From: Candidatus Zixiibacteriota bacterium
GTDB taxonomy: Bacteria; Zixibacteria; MSB-5A5; JAABVY01
Length of the DNA stretch: 35,753 nt
NCBI GenBank assembly: GCA_014728145.1
Contig: WJMC01000149.1
Coordinates: forward strand, 1 to 35,753
Direction of reading: 5' to 3'
Part shown: one piece after another, positions 7,786 to 15,474 of the stretch
How positions within the stretch are numbered: position 1 is the first letter of the stretch
How the letters are laid out: the number at the start of each line of letters is the position of its first letter
The notes under the pieces: model-generated
Told to the model about the DNA's origin: nothing
Database searches by the model: none
What the model saw: the letters and a program-made list of their open reading frames with translations, nothing else
Made by a program: the position numbers and the translations under genes

Positions 7786-10700
7786 ATGTATGCGAACAAG
7801 ATGGTCAACAGCTTTACTTTTACCACAGCAGTGGTGTTTGTTATCATACTGCTGAGTTCTTCATCTATACTAACTGAAGGTGACGCTTCAGAAGTGATAT
7901 TTGAACAGGCTTCTTCGAATCAACGGGTTTCCGCCGTTACAGTTTCGACATTTGAGGTTGAACAGGCCGATTTATCCGAGTCTGATATACCGGAGGATCT
8001 GCCCGCGACTTTATATCATGATCGGCAGGCGATAGCACGTTTGAAAGAGCAGGCCAATCGGGGTCAGCTGAGCTCCGAGGGAGAGCTGACTGTTGATGTG
8101 TCTTCCGGCAGTGATCGCGATAGAACTCTTGTCAACGAATACCCGGGGTTCAGCTATACCGGTTGGTTCCCGCCCGATCCGGTTTTGGCGGCAGGCAAGG
8201 AGCACCTGGTTTGCTGTGTTAATTCCGCCTTCGCTATCTATGACAAGGAAAACGGGGATCTGCTCTTCTCTACCACATTCGCGTCCTGGTTTTCAAATGT
8301 AAGTCCGCCAGGAAAGATTTTCGATCCCAAGGTGATTTACGACAACCACGAGGAACGCTGGGTGATACTGGCAGTCTCGCGCAATAATACTACAGAGGAA
8401 GCATCTTATATGATAACCATCTCCGATGATGATAATCCGCTTGGTACATGGTATCTGTATAACCTCGACGCTACTTTAAATGGATCAACTCCAACCGATA
8501 CGTGGGCAGATTTTCCCGGCTTGGCTCATGACTACGAAGGTGCAATCTATATCACCTCCAACCAGTACGAATTTGGCGGCAGTTTCCAGTATTCGAGACT
8601 GCGCCTGTTGAAGAAATCAGAAATATACTTTGGTATTTCTGCCACCTGGCATGATTTCTGGAGTATGAAGAACTCAGATGGCAGTACCGCATTTTCAGTT
8701 AAACCGGCTGAAGTGATGTCGAGTCCTGTGGGCAACTGGCTGGTGAATACGGATGCCGGGGGTGGGGACTTCATAACCGTCTGGCGTTTGATTAATCCAC
8801 TTTCGGCCACTCCGTCGCTCAGTCGTCAGGGCGATGTGGCTTCCGGTACCTATACTATTCCTCCTGATGCAGAACAGCCCGATGGTTACCCGGATATCAA
8901 CACCAATGACTGCCGGGCCTTGGAGGTGATCTACCGGTTTGGCAATCTTTATTTTGCATTTACTGCCGGGCTTGACTGGGGCGGTGGCAATGTCAGAGCC
9001 GGCCTCAAATACTATCGTGTCAACAGTGCGACGCTGGATGTAGAACATCAAAGAAACTTTGGTCATCCCGACTTTGACTACTATTACCCGAAGGTTACTC
9101 CTTCTCGTAACGGCCAATGTGTGACCATGGTCTTTAACCGCTCCGGGGTCAGCGAGTATGCCGGCATACGCTATGTACTCGATTTCGAAAACAACAACTC
9201 CAGTGCTCTCTTGAAAGCGGGTGAAGGCCCCTATGAAAATGTCTATAACGGTCGCAACCGCTGGGGGGACTACAACGGTATCTGGGTCGATCCTGAGGAC
9301 TATTCAATGTGGATGCATGCGGAATACGCTACCACTACTGACTACAAATGGGCCACCTGGATCGGAAGCGTCACCTGCGATCCTCCAGCCAGTATCACAA
9401 ATGTACAGTTCACCCCTGAATCACCGTATTCACTGAATAATGGTGACAACGTTAATATTTCATTTGATTATTTCAATCCGAGAACCGATACCGTTATGAT
9501 TTTTGGCAGACCTTATACCGATGGTCAATTGACCCCGGGTTACGGTGCCAGTGGATCGGCTTATTTCACCTACGGTTTTGGCTCAGGAAGCGACTTCTTT
9601 ACGATTATGTCAGGCGAAACCGAGGTGGATTCTTTCCGGTACGTAATGAGGTCCAAAGACTACACAGATACACTGATCGATATGTTCATCCCCGTGAACT
9701 ATTATTTTGGATATGAAAACGAGATCAAGAATGTCACACTCAATCCGCCATCGCCGAGCAATATGAGCTTCTACGAGCCGGTTGAAATAACTGTTGATGC
9801 GGAGATAAATACAACTAACGGAGCTGTAATACATGCCTGGCTCTTAGCTGACGGTTCCGGGCGCGCTCATGATAAGACTGCTCTGGAAATTCCCGGCGGC
9901 ACTGTAACTTTAGCCCCCGCCGTGTCTGGAGGAACTACATATATTGATTCGATTTTTATCTACATATCTGAAAATGTTACTTCGAATACACTTGTGAGTA
10001 TGTACATACCCGTGGAATACAACTATGAGTATTTACCCGCAAATCGAGACCTGGTCTATATATATGAAGAAGATACTGCACAGGCTAACGACTACGCCAC
10101 CTTGTTAACTATGGTGGGTGAATTCAATGTCGATGTCGTCAGCGCAGGTGATGTTCTTGCTACCGATTTAACTGCCTACGATGCTATCGTACTCGGCAGG
10201 GATCTCAACAGCAGTGTCGACAGTCTGCTGGCGGCCGAAATCGACCAGGCGCACAGGCCGGTCATCGGAATGAGTTACGGTGGGGGACGCGTGTTCGATG
10301 AAATGCTGTCAACCGATCATGTGACGAGTTTGAACTCGATGGGAATACATGGGAACGCTAACGTTGTTCTGTATCAGCAGGATCACGAACTCTACGAGCA
10401 TCCCTATTACCTCAAATCTTTTATCCCTGCGGATTCGATTGTAAAAATCGATAACTATATTGGTAATCGGAATATTTACGTGCCCGAGCCTCAGCTCGAT
10501 CTAAACTTGTTTGGCAGAAATACGGAATCAGGCTTGCACTACTTGATGGCACAGGAGGACACAAAATATTTCTTCTGGGGGAGTTCATCCTCAATGGATT
10601 CGTTGACACAATGGGGACAGTTCCTGTTAGTCAATACGATAAACTACATGCTGACCCAGAAACCTATATGCGGTGACAATAACCATGATGGGGAGATCAA

Positions 10701-10890
10701 TGTCTCCGACGTGATTCATGAGGTCAATTATATTTTCCTGGGTGGACATTGCCCGCATCCGTTCGAAGTGGGAGACTGCAATTGTGATGGGATGGTGAAT
10801 GTCAGCGATGCCTTCTACATTGTCAATTACATCTTCCAGGACGGTACCAGGCCATGTGATACTGATGGTGACGGTACACCGGACTGCTGA
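7786..10890 (+). CDS. Large secreted protein with C-terminal dockerin-like repeats
   Basis: At 1034 residues this is an exported protein of unknown function. A signal-like hydrophobic segment spans about residues 10-30. The N-terminal half (about 120-540) is rich in aromatic, glycine and asparagine residues with short repeating beta-type stretches, which suggests a beta-propeller-like domain, but no enzyme motif was recognised. Two beta-sandwich-like segments follow (about 540-770), then a region near 775-955 resembling a Rossmann/flavodoxin-like lid (LVYIYEEDTA, YDAIVLGRDL). The last 73 residues are two dockerin type I-like calcium loops (GDNNHDGEINVSD, GDCNCDGMVNVSD) plus an extra DTDGDGTPD loop. 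This C-terminal module is common on secreted proteins of Zixibacteria-like genomes. The start uses GGAGG four bases upstream. A strong terminator follows. Confidence 0.8.
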   Translation: MYANKMVNSFTFTTAVVFVIILLSSSSILTEGDASEVIFEQASSNQRVSAVTVSTFEVEQADLSESDIPEDLPATLYHDRQAIARLKEQANRGQLSSEGELTVDVSSGSDRDRTLVNEYPGFSYTGWFPPDPVLAAGKEHLVCCVNSAFAIYDKENGDLLFSTTFASWFSNVSPPGKIFDPKVIYDNHEERWVILAVSRNNTTEEASYMITISDDDNPLGTWYLYNLDATLNGSTPTDTWADFPGLAHDYEGAIYITSNQYEFGGSFQYSRLRLLKKSEIYFGISATWHDFWSMKNSDGSTAFSVKPAEVMSSPVGNWLVNTDAGGGDFITVWRLINPLSATPSLSRQGDVASGTYTIPPDAEQPDGYPDINTNDCRALEVIYRFGNLYFAFTAGLDWGGGNVRAGLKYYRVNSATLDVEHQRNFGHPDFDYYYPKVTPSRNGQCVTMVFNRSGVSEYAGIRYVLDFENNNSSALLKAGEGPYENVYNGRNRWGDYNGIWVDPEDYSMWMHAEYATTTDYKWATWIGSVTCDPPASITNVQFTPESPYSLNNGDNVNISFDYFNPRTDTVMIFGRPYTDGQLTPGYGASGSAYFTYGFGSGSDFFTIMSGETEVDSFRYVMRSKDYTDTLIDMFIPVNYYFGYENEIKNVTLNPPSPSNMSFYEPVEITVDAEINTTNGAVIHAWLLADGSGRAHDKTALEIPGGTVTLAPAVSGGTTYIDSIFIYISENVTSNTLVSMYIPVEYNYEYLPANRDLVYIYEEDTAQANDYATLLTMVGEFNVDVVSAGDVLATDLTAYDAIVLGRDLNSSVDSLLAAEIDQAHRPVIGMSYGGGRVFDEMLSTDHVTSLNSMGIHGNANVVLYQQDHELYEHPYYLKSFIPADSIVKIDNYIGNRNIYVPEPQLDLNLFGRNTESGLHYLMAQEDTKYFFWGSSSSMDSLTQWGQFLLVNTINYMLTQKPICGDNNHDGEINVSDVIHEVNYIFLGGHCPHPFEVGDCNCDGMVNVSDAFYIVNYIFQDGTRPCDTDGDGTPDC

Positions 10891-10909
10891 CTCTGTTAAG
10901 TTAATTGTG

Positions 10910-10944
10910 AAAACCCGCTTCGCTAACTGGAGCGGGTTTTTTTT
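10910..10944. terminator. Rho-independent terminator, usable in both directions
   Basis: AACCCGCT and AGCGGGTT form the stem, with loop TCGCTAACTGG, followed by eight T on the + strand. The - strand copy is followed by TTTTC. It ends the dockerin gene and also the signalling operon that converges on it. Confidence 0.9.
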
Positions 10945-10950
10945 GAGGCA

Positions 10951-11742
10951 TTAGAGTCCCAGCATCTTGATTTCGTAATCGAATTTGGAGGGTTTGAGGC
11001 GGATCAACCAGCCATCGCCATATGGATCCTGGAGCGTGCTGTCGGGATCATCGAGCACTTTCTGATTGACATCGATAACCGTCCCGGAGAGCGGGGTGAC
11101 CAGTGAATGAGATTGCAGGTCAGAAGAGAAGACCTGTAGAAGGACACCTCCCTGGCGAAGTTCATCGCCCTGTTCGGGAAGCGAGACTGTCTTGATCTGC
11201 CCGACCGTGTGCAGGAAGGTGCGCTTGACGCCCAGAAGCACTGTTCCATCCTCCTGAGTCATCAGCCAGCTGTGATCGCCGATAGTCTTGAATCCACTTT
11301 TTTCGGGCTGGCTGGAATCTGTCTTGGCCGCACTGTCATCATCATCGACCGATTCATTCTCATCTTTTGACCGCACAAGTTCCGCGGCCCGATGGAGTAC
11401 TCCCAGGAGTTCTTTTTTGGTAAACGGTTTGGCGATATAGTCGAACGCGCCCAGTTGAGTGGCCTGCAGGGCGGTATTAATGGTGGCATAACCGGTAACC
11501 ATGATGATCGGCAGATCGGGATGATCTTCCTTGACCATCGACATGAACTCGAGCCCGTCTATATCCGGCATCATCAGGTCGGTAAGGATTATATCTATCT
11601 TGTGCTGGTCTATCTTTTCAAGAGCCGGGCGTACCGCCAGGCTTGTGAAAACCGTAAAATTTTCCTTGCGCAGATGCTTTTTGACGCTGTCTAAAACGAT
11701 CTGTTCGTCGTCAACCACCAGAACATTCAAACTGCGTTGCAT
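10951..11742 (-). CDS. Response regulator fused to a GcvH-like (lipoyl-type) domain
   Basis: This 263-residue protein has two domains. Residues 1-122 are a receiver: acidic pair D11/D12, phospho-acceptor D55 (LTDLMMP), T83 and K105 (IAKPF). After a Ser/Asp-rich linker (125-148), residues about 155-263 follow the glycine-cleavage H protein along their whole length: DHSWL, GDELRQGG, TPLSGTVIDVN and the hallmark DPYGDGWLIRLK. The stretch holding the lipoylated lysine in GcvH (ESVKA) here reads SSDLQ (206-210), so the lysine position is L209 and lipoylation is not expected. No DNA-binding domain is present, so the output is probably protein contact. It lies 31 bases downstream of its cognate kinase. 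The start is supported by AGGAG 6 bases upstream. Confidence 0.9.
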   Translation of the reverse strand: MQRSLNVLVVDDEQIVLDSVKKHLRKENFTVFTSLAVRPALEKIDQHKIDIILTDLMMPDIDGLEFMSMVKEDHPDLPIIMVTGYATINTALQATQLGAFDYIAKPFTKKELLGVLHRAAELVRSKDENESVDDDDSAAKTDSSQPEKSGFKTIGDHSWLMTQEDGTVLLGVKRTFLHTVGQIKTVSLPEQGDELRQGGVLLQVFSSDLQSHSLVTPLSGTVIDVNQKVLDDPDSTLQDPYGDGWLIRLKPSKFDYEIKMLGL

Positions 11743-11773
11743 AGCTTTCTCCTGTTTGTTTTCATAAGCATCC

Positions 11774-13585
11774 TCAAGTTTCCACTATGGGAAGGATTAT
11801 CTTGAATATCGCACCGCCGTTGTCGGCCATGTCGATTTCGATCGTGCCCTTATGACGTTCTATAATACCCCAGCTGACTGCCAGGCCGAGACCGTTGGTG
11901 CCCTTGGTTGAAAAAAACGGCTCGAATATTTTGTCGATCAGGTTCTCCGGTATTCCCGGGCCGTTATCCTCGACCTCGATTATGGCCCTGTTGTGGCGTC
12001 GATCATAAATAGTCGAAAGGTGTATTTCCCCCTTGCCCTTCATCGCATCGGAGGCATTGAGCATCAGGTTTAGAATCACCTGTTGCAGTTGTTGTGGATC
12101 GCCGGAGATATCCACCATGTTTTCATCGATTTTCTTCCTGATTGCAATATTACGAAACTGCGGAAGCCGTTCAACCAAAGACAGTGTCTGCTCGATGATC
12201 TGGTTGGGATTTACCTGTATCAGGTGGGGAGCTTCCTGGCGTGCGAAATCCAGCAGGTTCCTGACGATGTCTCGGCATCGGATGGTCTCGCGGATGATGA
12301 CGTTTAAATCTTCGTTCATCGGGTCATCTTCCGGAACTTCCTCGGCCATGTCTTCGGCGTATGATAAAATACCTGTTAAAGGGTTGTTGATTTCATGTGC
12401 CACGCCGGCCGCGAGCTGTCCCAGCGCTGAGAGCTTGGAGGACTGGATTAACTGGTCACGAAGTTCGCGCTCGGAGGTGACATCTCGCATAATCGTGCAG
12501 ACACCCTGGACCTGCCCTTTGTAGTCGTTGAGTGGGAAACGCACTGTCTGGAAATGATGATCGCGCCCGTCGATATTGATGACTTCTTCATAGGTGCGAT
12601 GACATTTGCAATCGATCACTTCCTGGTCGTGATGCTGAATCGTCTGGGCCAGGTCATGGGGCAGGATTTCTTCGGCCTTTTTGCCGATAAAATCATCCGG
12701 CCTGTGGTCGAAGGCGCTTGCTGTGACCGGGTTGACGATTATGTACCTGCCGTCAAGGTCTTTCATCGAAATCCAGTCATTGGCCGAATTGATGAAGCTT
12801 CGAAAGCGTTCCTCAGCGGTTTCGACCTCACGCCTGAGCTTGACCTGCTCTGTGATTCGATGCCAGGTCGCCAGGATCGCCTGCGGATTGCCATCGGAAT
12901 CCAGAAGAGGCTTGCGGGTCACCTCCCAGTGGGTTTCATCCGGGGGAGGTGTCATCCAGATCGAGGTAAATGAATCAGCCTGATTCAGGGTCTCATCCAG
13001 GATAGCTGTGTCATCCCGGCAATGCTTTTCGAAACTCGTCCCGGCAAACATTTCCGGACAGGTTTTCCCTACCGCCTCCGAGGGAGGCAGACCTACGAAC
13101 TTGCTGAAATTCTGGTTGATTCGGATCGCTTTCTTGTCTTTGTCAAGTACCACCAGAAGCTCGGGGATGTTGTCGACCAGTTGCTGTAAGAAATGACCTT
13201 CCTGTTCGAGTTTTTGCTCAAGTTCAGCCAGTTCCTCGATCTTGCGGTTCTGTTCTTTTTGGGCATTCAGGAGGTCCCAGAAAATACGCGCAAAAGTATG
13301 GTCGATCAGCTTGACACCGGGCGGACGACTGCGCTGAATCTTCTCCAGCACATCATCTCTGCCGGTCAGCTCGATAATTGTGGCAACCTCCGGAATAGCG
13401 ATCGCCTTGATCATGTCGGTCGTGGTTTCAATACCCTGCTCGCGGGCAAATATCATTCCAGGTGCCTCCGGATCGGGATCCATCACGCAGACGATATTGA
13501 AGGTGAGCTCCTTGAGGAAACTTCCGCTGGTGAGTTCTATGATTTCCCGGCAGGCACGGCCCCCACCGATAATGACAGTTTTCAT
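11774..13585 (-). CDS. Cytoplasmic histidine kinase with N-terminal Rossmann-like domain and two PAS domains
   Basis: The order in this 603-residue kinase is as follows. A Rossmann-like domain spans 1 to about 110 (TVIIGGGRACRE, VCVMDPDPEAPG, IELTGRDD), of the type that binds dinucleotides or CoA. A short coiled coil covers about 110-137, then PAS about 138-258 and PAS about 262-380. HisKA carries phospho-acceptor H397 (GVAHEINNPL). The HATPase holds the N box LNASDAM, DNGPGIP and TNGLGLAV. No membrane helix is seen, so it should sense a cytoplasmic ligand such as NAD(P)(H); that is inference. The response regulator starts 31 bases after its stop and the kinase-like gene ends 53 bases before its start, so the three form one operon. 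The ribosome site is weak. Confidence 0.93.
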   Translation of the reverse strand: MKTVIIGGGRACREIIELTSGSFLKELTFNIVCVMDPDPEAPGMIFAREQGIETTTDMIKAIAIPEVATIIELTGRDDVLEKIQRSRPPGVKLIDHTFARIFWDLLNAQKEQNRKIEELAELEQKLEQEGHFLQQLVDNIPELLVVLDKDKKAIRINQNFSKFVGLPPSEAVGKTCPEMFAGTSFEKHCRDDTAILDETLNQADSFTSIWMTPPPDETHWEVTRKPLLDSDGNPQAILATWHRITEQVKLRREVETAEERFRSFINSANDWISMKDLDGRYIIVNPVTASAFDHRPDDFIGKKAEEILPHDLAQTIQHHDQEVIDCKCHRTYEEVINIDGRDHHFQTVRFPLNDYKGQVQGVCTIMRDVTSERELRDQLIQSSKLSALGQLAAGVAHEINNPLTGILSYAEDMAEEVPEDDPMNEDLNVIIRETIRCRDIVRNLLDFARQEAPHLIQVNPNQIIEQTLSLVERLPQFRNIAIRKKIDENMVDISGDPQQLQQVILNLMLNASDAMKGKGEIHLSTIYDRRHNRAIIEVEDNGPGIPENLIDKIFEPFFSTKGTNGLGLAVSWGIIERHKGTIEIDMADNGGAIFKIILPIVET

Positions 13586-13638
13586 ATCAAACCCGGCTTC
13601 TTACTGAATTTCTATCTATAATCTATAATTTCAAGCCG

Positions 13639-14604
13639 TCATCGCAAGGGAAAGTCCTGATCCAGCATACGGTAATAATCATCCATCAGGTCACTCAATG
13701 TATAATAGACCTTGCGAGGCCGGATCGTGAAATGATTCAAAATAGCGCTCAGGCTATCGGGGATATACGGGTAGAGCTTCTGCAGGTTCATTATCCTGTA
13801 CTCGTAAAAAGCTGATCCATCTTCCGGAACAAGGCTGTTTTTGGCTTCATCGGTAAACTCCTTCGAGCGCATTACCTGTTGAAAGGAAGTGATGCCCTTA
13901 CCGACTGCGTAGTTGAGAATGTTACCGATACTCCATGTGTCAAAGTCAGATACATTCTGCTTGAGATCGAAATCTATCCAGCGATATTGCCCGGTTTCAG
14001 GTTCGATGATGATATGGTCATTGCGAATATCGCCGTGACAGTATTTGTGTTCGTGCAGAAAACTGATAGCATCGATTGCAGCTACCAGGTTGTAAAGGAT
14101 GCGTGGCAGATCTTCATGGAAATACTGCTCATGAGATTTGGAGATGGAGTGGATGTAGTTGAAAAAAGTCTGGCCGGGTATAAAGTCGATCACCCGTACG
14201 TTATTGCCCTTTTCGTCATAAGTCGTGTAGCCCTGCATGAATCGGCGATCGCCTTTTACCAGTTCAAGGACCTCACCTTCCTTTTCCGGACTCCGGTAGC
14301 AATGGATTTTGAAGATGCCGATATGGGCGAAAAAGTCTTCGTGGAAAACCGTCTTGATAATCTTCTGTTCGCCGGTTTCGAAGTCATACGCTGAAAAGAC
14401 CCAGTACTTGGGCTGACCGCCGATTCCGAACCTGGTTTCATGCTTGTTTCCCCGTACCACGAAATCACGGCCATCGAGGCGGATTATATCCCCCCGCACG
14501 ATTCTCATCCAGTCGGAAGTGTCAACCACAATCGAGGGTGTATCGATGTAGCGCCAACCGGTCAATTCGATAATGCGTTGTTTGAGTCGCTCTAGATCAG
14601 TCAT
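13639..14604 (-). CDS. Atypical protein-kinase-like protein
   Basis: This 321-residue protein has a kinase-like fold. A candidate ATP lysine is K84 (QKIIKTVF), followed by a hinge-like VIDFIPG (138-144). The catalytic loop is HGDIRNDH (190-197), with D192 as the catalytic aspartate. The magnesium-binding segment is WIDFD (D211), in place of DFG. In both Ser/Thr kinases and aminoglycoside-type kinases the residue five after the catalytic aspartate is asparagine; here it is H197, although N195 is nearby. Activity is therefore plausible but not assured. The N-terminal 60 residues are an extra region not recognised. It is the first gene of the signalling operon with the histidine kinase and the GcvH-like regulator, so it probably acts in the same pathway. 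A 10-bp palindrome (TTACATGTAA, 14611-14620) lies just upstream of the start. Confidence 0.75.
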   Translation of the reverse strand: MTDLERLKQRIIELTGWRYIDTPSIVVDTSDWMRIVRGDIIRLDGRDFVVRGNKHETRFGIGGQPKYWVFSAYDFETGEQKIIKTVFHEDFFAHIGIFKIHCYRSPEKEGEVLELVKGDRRFMQGYTTYDEKGNNVRVIDFIPGQTFFNYIHSISKSHEQYFHEDLPRILYNLVAAIDAISFLHEHKYCHGDIRNDHIIIEPETGQYRWIDFDLKQNVSDFDTWSIGNILNYAVGKGITSFQQVMRSKEFTDEAKNSLVPEDGSAFYEYRIMNLQKLYPYIPDSLSAILNHFTIRPRKVYYTLSDLMDDYYRMLDQDFPLR

Positions 14605-14744
14605 AAATACTTACATGTAATATCGGCACCATTCAAAGTTCGTCTACAATTTCATTTATCAATAAAATCGGACAATGGGTAGTATACAAAATTTTCATAA
14701 AATTGCGTCATTGTTTATGTCTGTTAAATAACTCGCAATAACAC

Positions 14745-14772
14745 TTGCGCATTTTGAGCATATGCTTATAAT
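14745..14772 (+). promoter_or_regulatory. Sigma-70-type promoter with embedded palindrome for the zinc-ribbon gene
   Basis: TTGCGC (14745-14750), a 16-base spacer and a perfect TATAAT (14767-14772) lie 28 bases before the start codon. The spacer contains the palindrome AGCATATGCT (14757-14766), directly against the -10 box, a place where a bound repressor would block transcription. Confidence 0.6.
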
Positions 14773-14799
14773 GGTGTCTGTACATGAGGAGGTGATTAG

Positions 14800-14994
14800 A
14801 TGGTAAAACGAGACCAGGGTATTATGGGACCCGGCGGAAAATGTGTCTGTATCCGGTGTGGATTTGAAAAACCTCACCAGAAGGGCAGTCCCTGCCGTGA
14901 GGAGAAATGCCCCGAATGTGGCATCCGGCTGTTCAGGGAAGGCTCACCGGAACACCAGAAAGTAATGGCTAAGAAAGCCGAGAAGGACAAATAG
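14800..14994 (+). CDS. Small zinc-ribbon (rubredoxin-like) protein
   Basis: This 64-residue protein has paired cysteines C15, C17 and C20, then C32, C37 and C40 (CVCIRCG, PCREEKCPECG), with H26 in KPHQKG between. The spacing resembles small zinc-ribbon proteins widespread in anaerobes and archaea that carry a PHxxGxPC element. No function is assigned to that group. Expression should be high: the ribosome site GAGGAGGTGA (14786-14795) is nearly a full match to the 16S anti-SD and a TATAAT promoter lies upstream. It is a single-gene unit, closed by a terminator, and diverges from the signalling operon. The last 20 residues are charged and probably flexible. Confidence 0.82.
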   Translation: MVKRDQGIMGPGGKCVCIRCGFEKPHQKGSPCREEKCPECGIRLFREGSPEHQKVMAKKAEKDK

Positions 14995-15060
14995 TTGACC
15001 GCAATAATTTAGTTTGAGCGGAGTTAATTCGTCTCTTGAACTGCTTATTTTTTTCTGATA

Positions 15061-15090
15061 AAAACCGCCTCTAATTGAGGCGGCCTTTTT
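15061..15090. terminator. Rho-independent terminator, bidirectional
   Basis: CCGCCTC (15065-15071) and GAGGCGG (15077-15083) pair perfectly with loop TAATT. T5 follows on the + strand, and on the - strand GGTTTTTATC follows. It ends both the zinc-ribbon gene and the esterase-to-YedF operon. Confidence 0.88.
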
Positions 15091-15101
15091 ACGCCGGTTT
15101 T

Positions 15102-15449
15102 TTATGGAGATAGTATCTTTTTAAATTGTAACATCGAGTTAACGGTCGTTTTCATGTCGGTCGGGCTGCCGATTTTGAGCTTGTCCTTGCGCTTGTAATA
15201 ATCCAGGCAGGTCCCACAGCTGAGGATTTCAGCTCCCTCCTTTTCGAAGGCCTCCAGGCTGTCCAAAACCTGCGAGCCTTCGGTGGTCAGAAATATGCCC
15301 GAGTTCATGCATACGATTTTAGCGGGAATCCGTTCAGATTCGAGAATCATCTTGAGGTAACTCTGCATCAGTTTCTCACCCAGGTCGGGTTCTCCGTCTC
15401 CGATCGTTGATGATCCCAGAAACAGCATTAAATCGCTTTCGATAGCCAT
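15102..15449 (-). CDS. YedF/DsrE-like small protein
   Basis: This 115-residue protein matches the C-terminal DsrE-type domain of the YedF selenium-metabolism family. The features seen are LGSSTIGDGEPDLGEKLM, CMNSGIFLTTEGS and the CGTCLDYY element with C78 and C81. Typical YedF has an N-terminal TusA/SirA domain, which is missing here, so this is a stand-alone DsrE-like unit. Members are thought to handle reactive sulfur or selenium, but the reaction is not established. It is the last gene of a - strand run, 25 bases after the CpeT-like lipoprotein. Its ribosome site is AGGAGG upstream of the ATG. No selenoprotein machinery is present in the window. Confidence 0.82.
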   Translation of the reverse strand: MAIESDLMLFLGSSTIGDGEPDLGEKLMQSYLKMILESERIPAKIVCMNSGIFLTTEGSQVLDSLEAFEKEGAEILSCGTCLDYYKRKDKLKIGSPTDMKTTVNSMLQFKKILSP

Positions 15450-15474
15450 TATAGTCCTCCTGTGGATGTATTAT

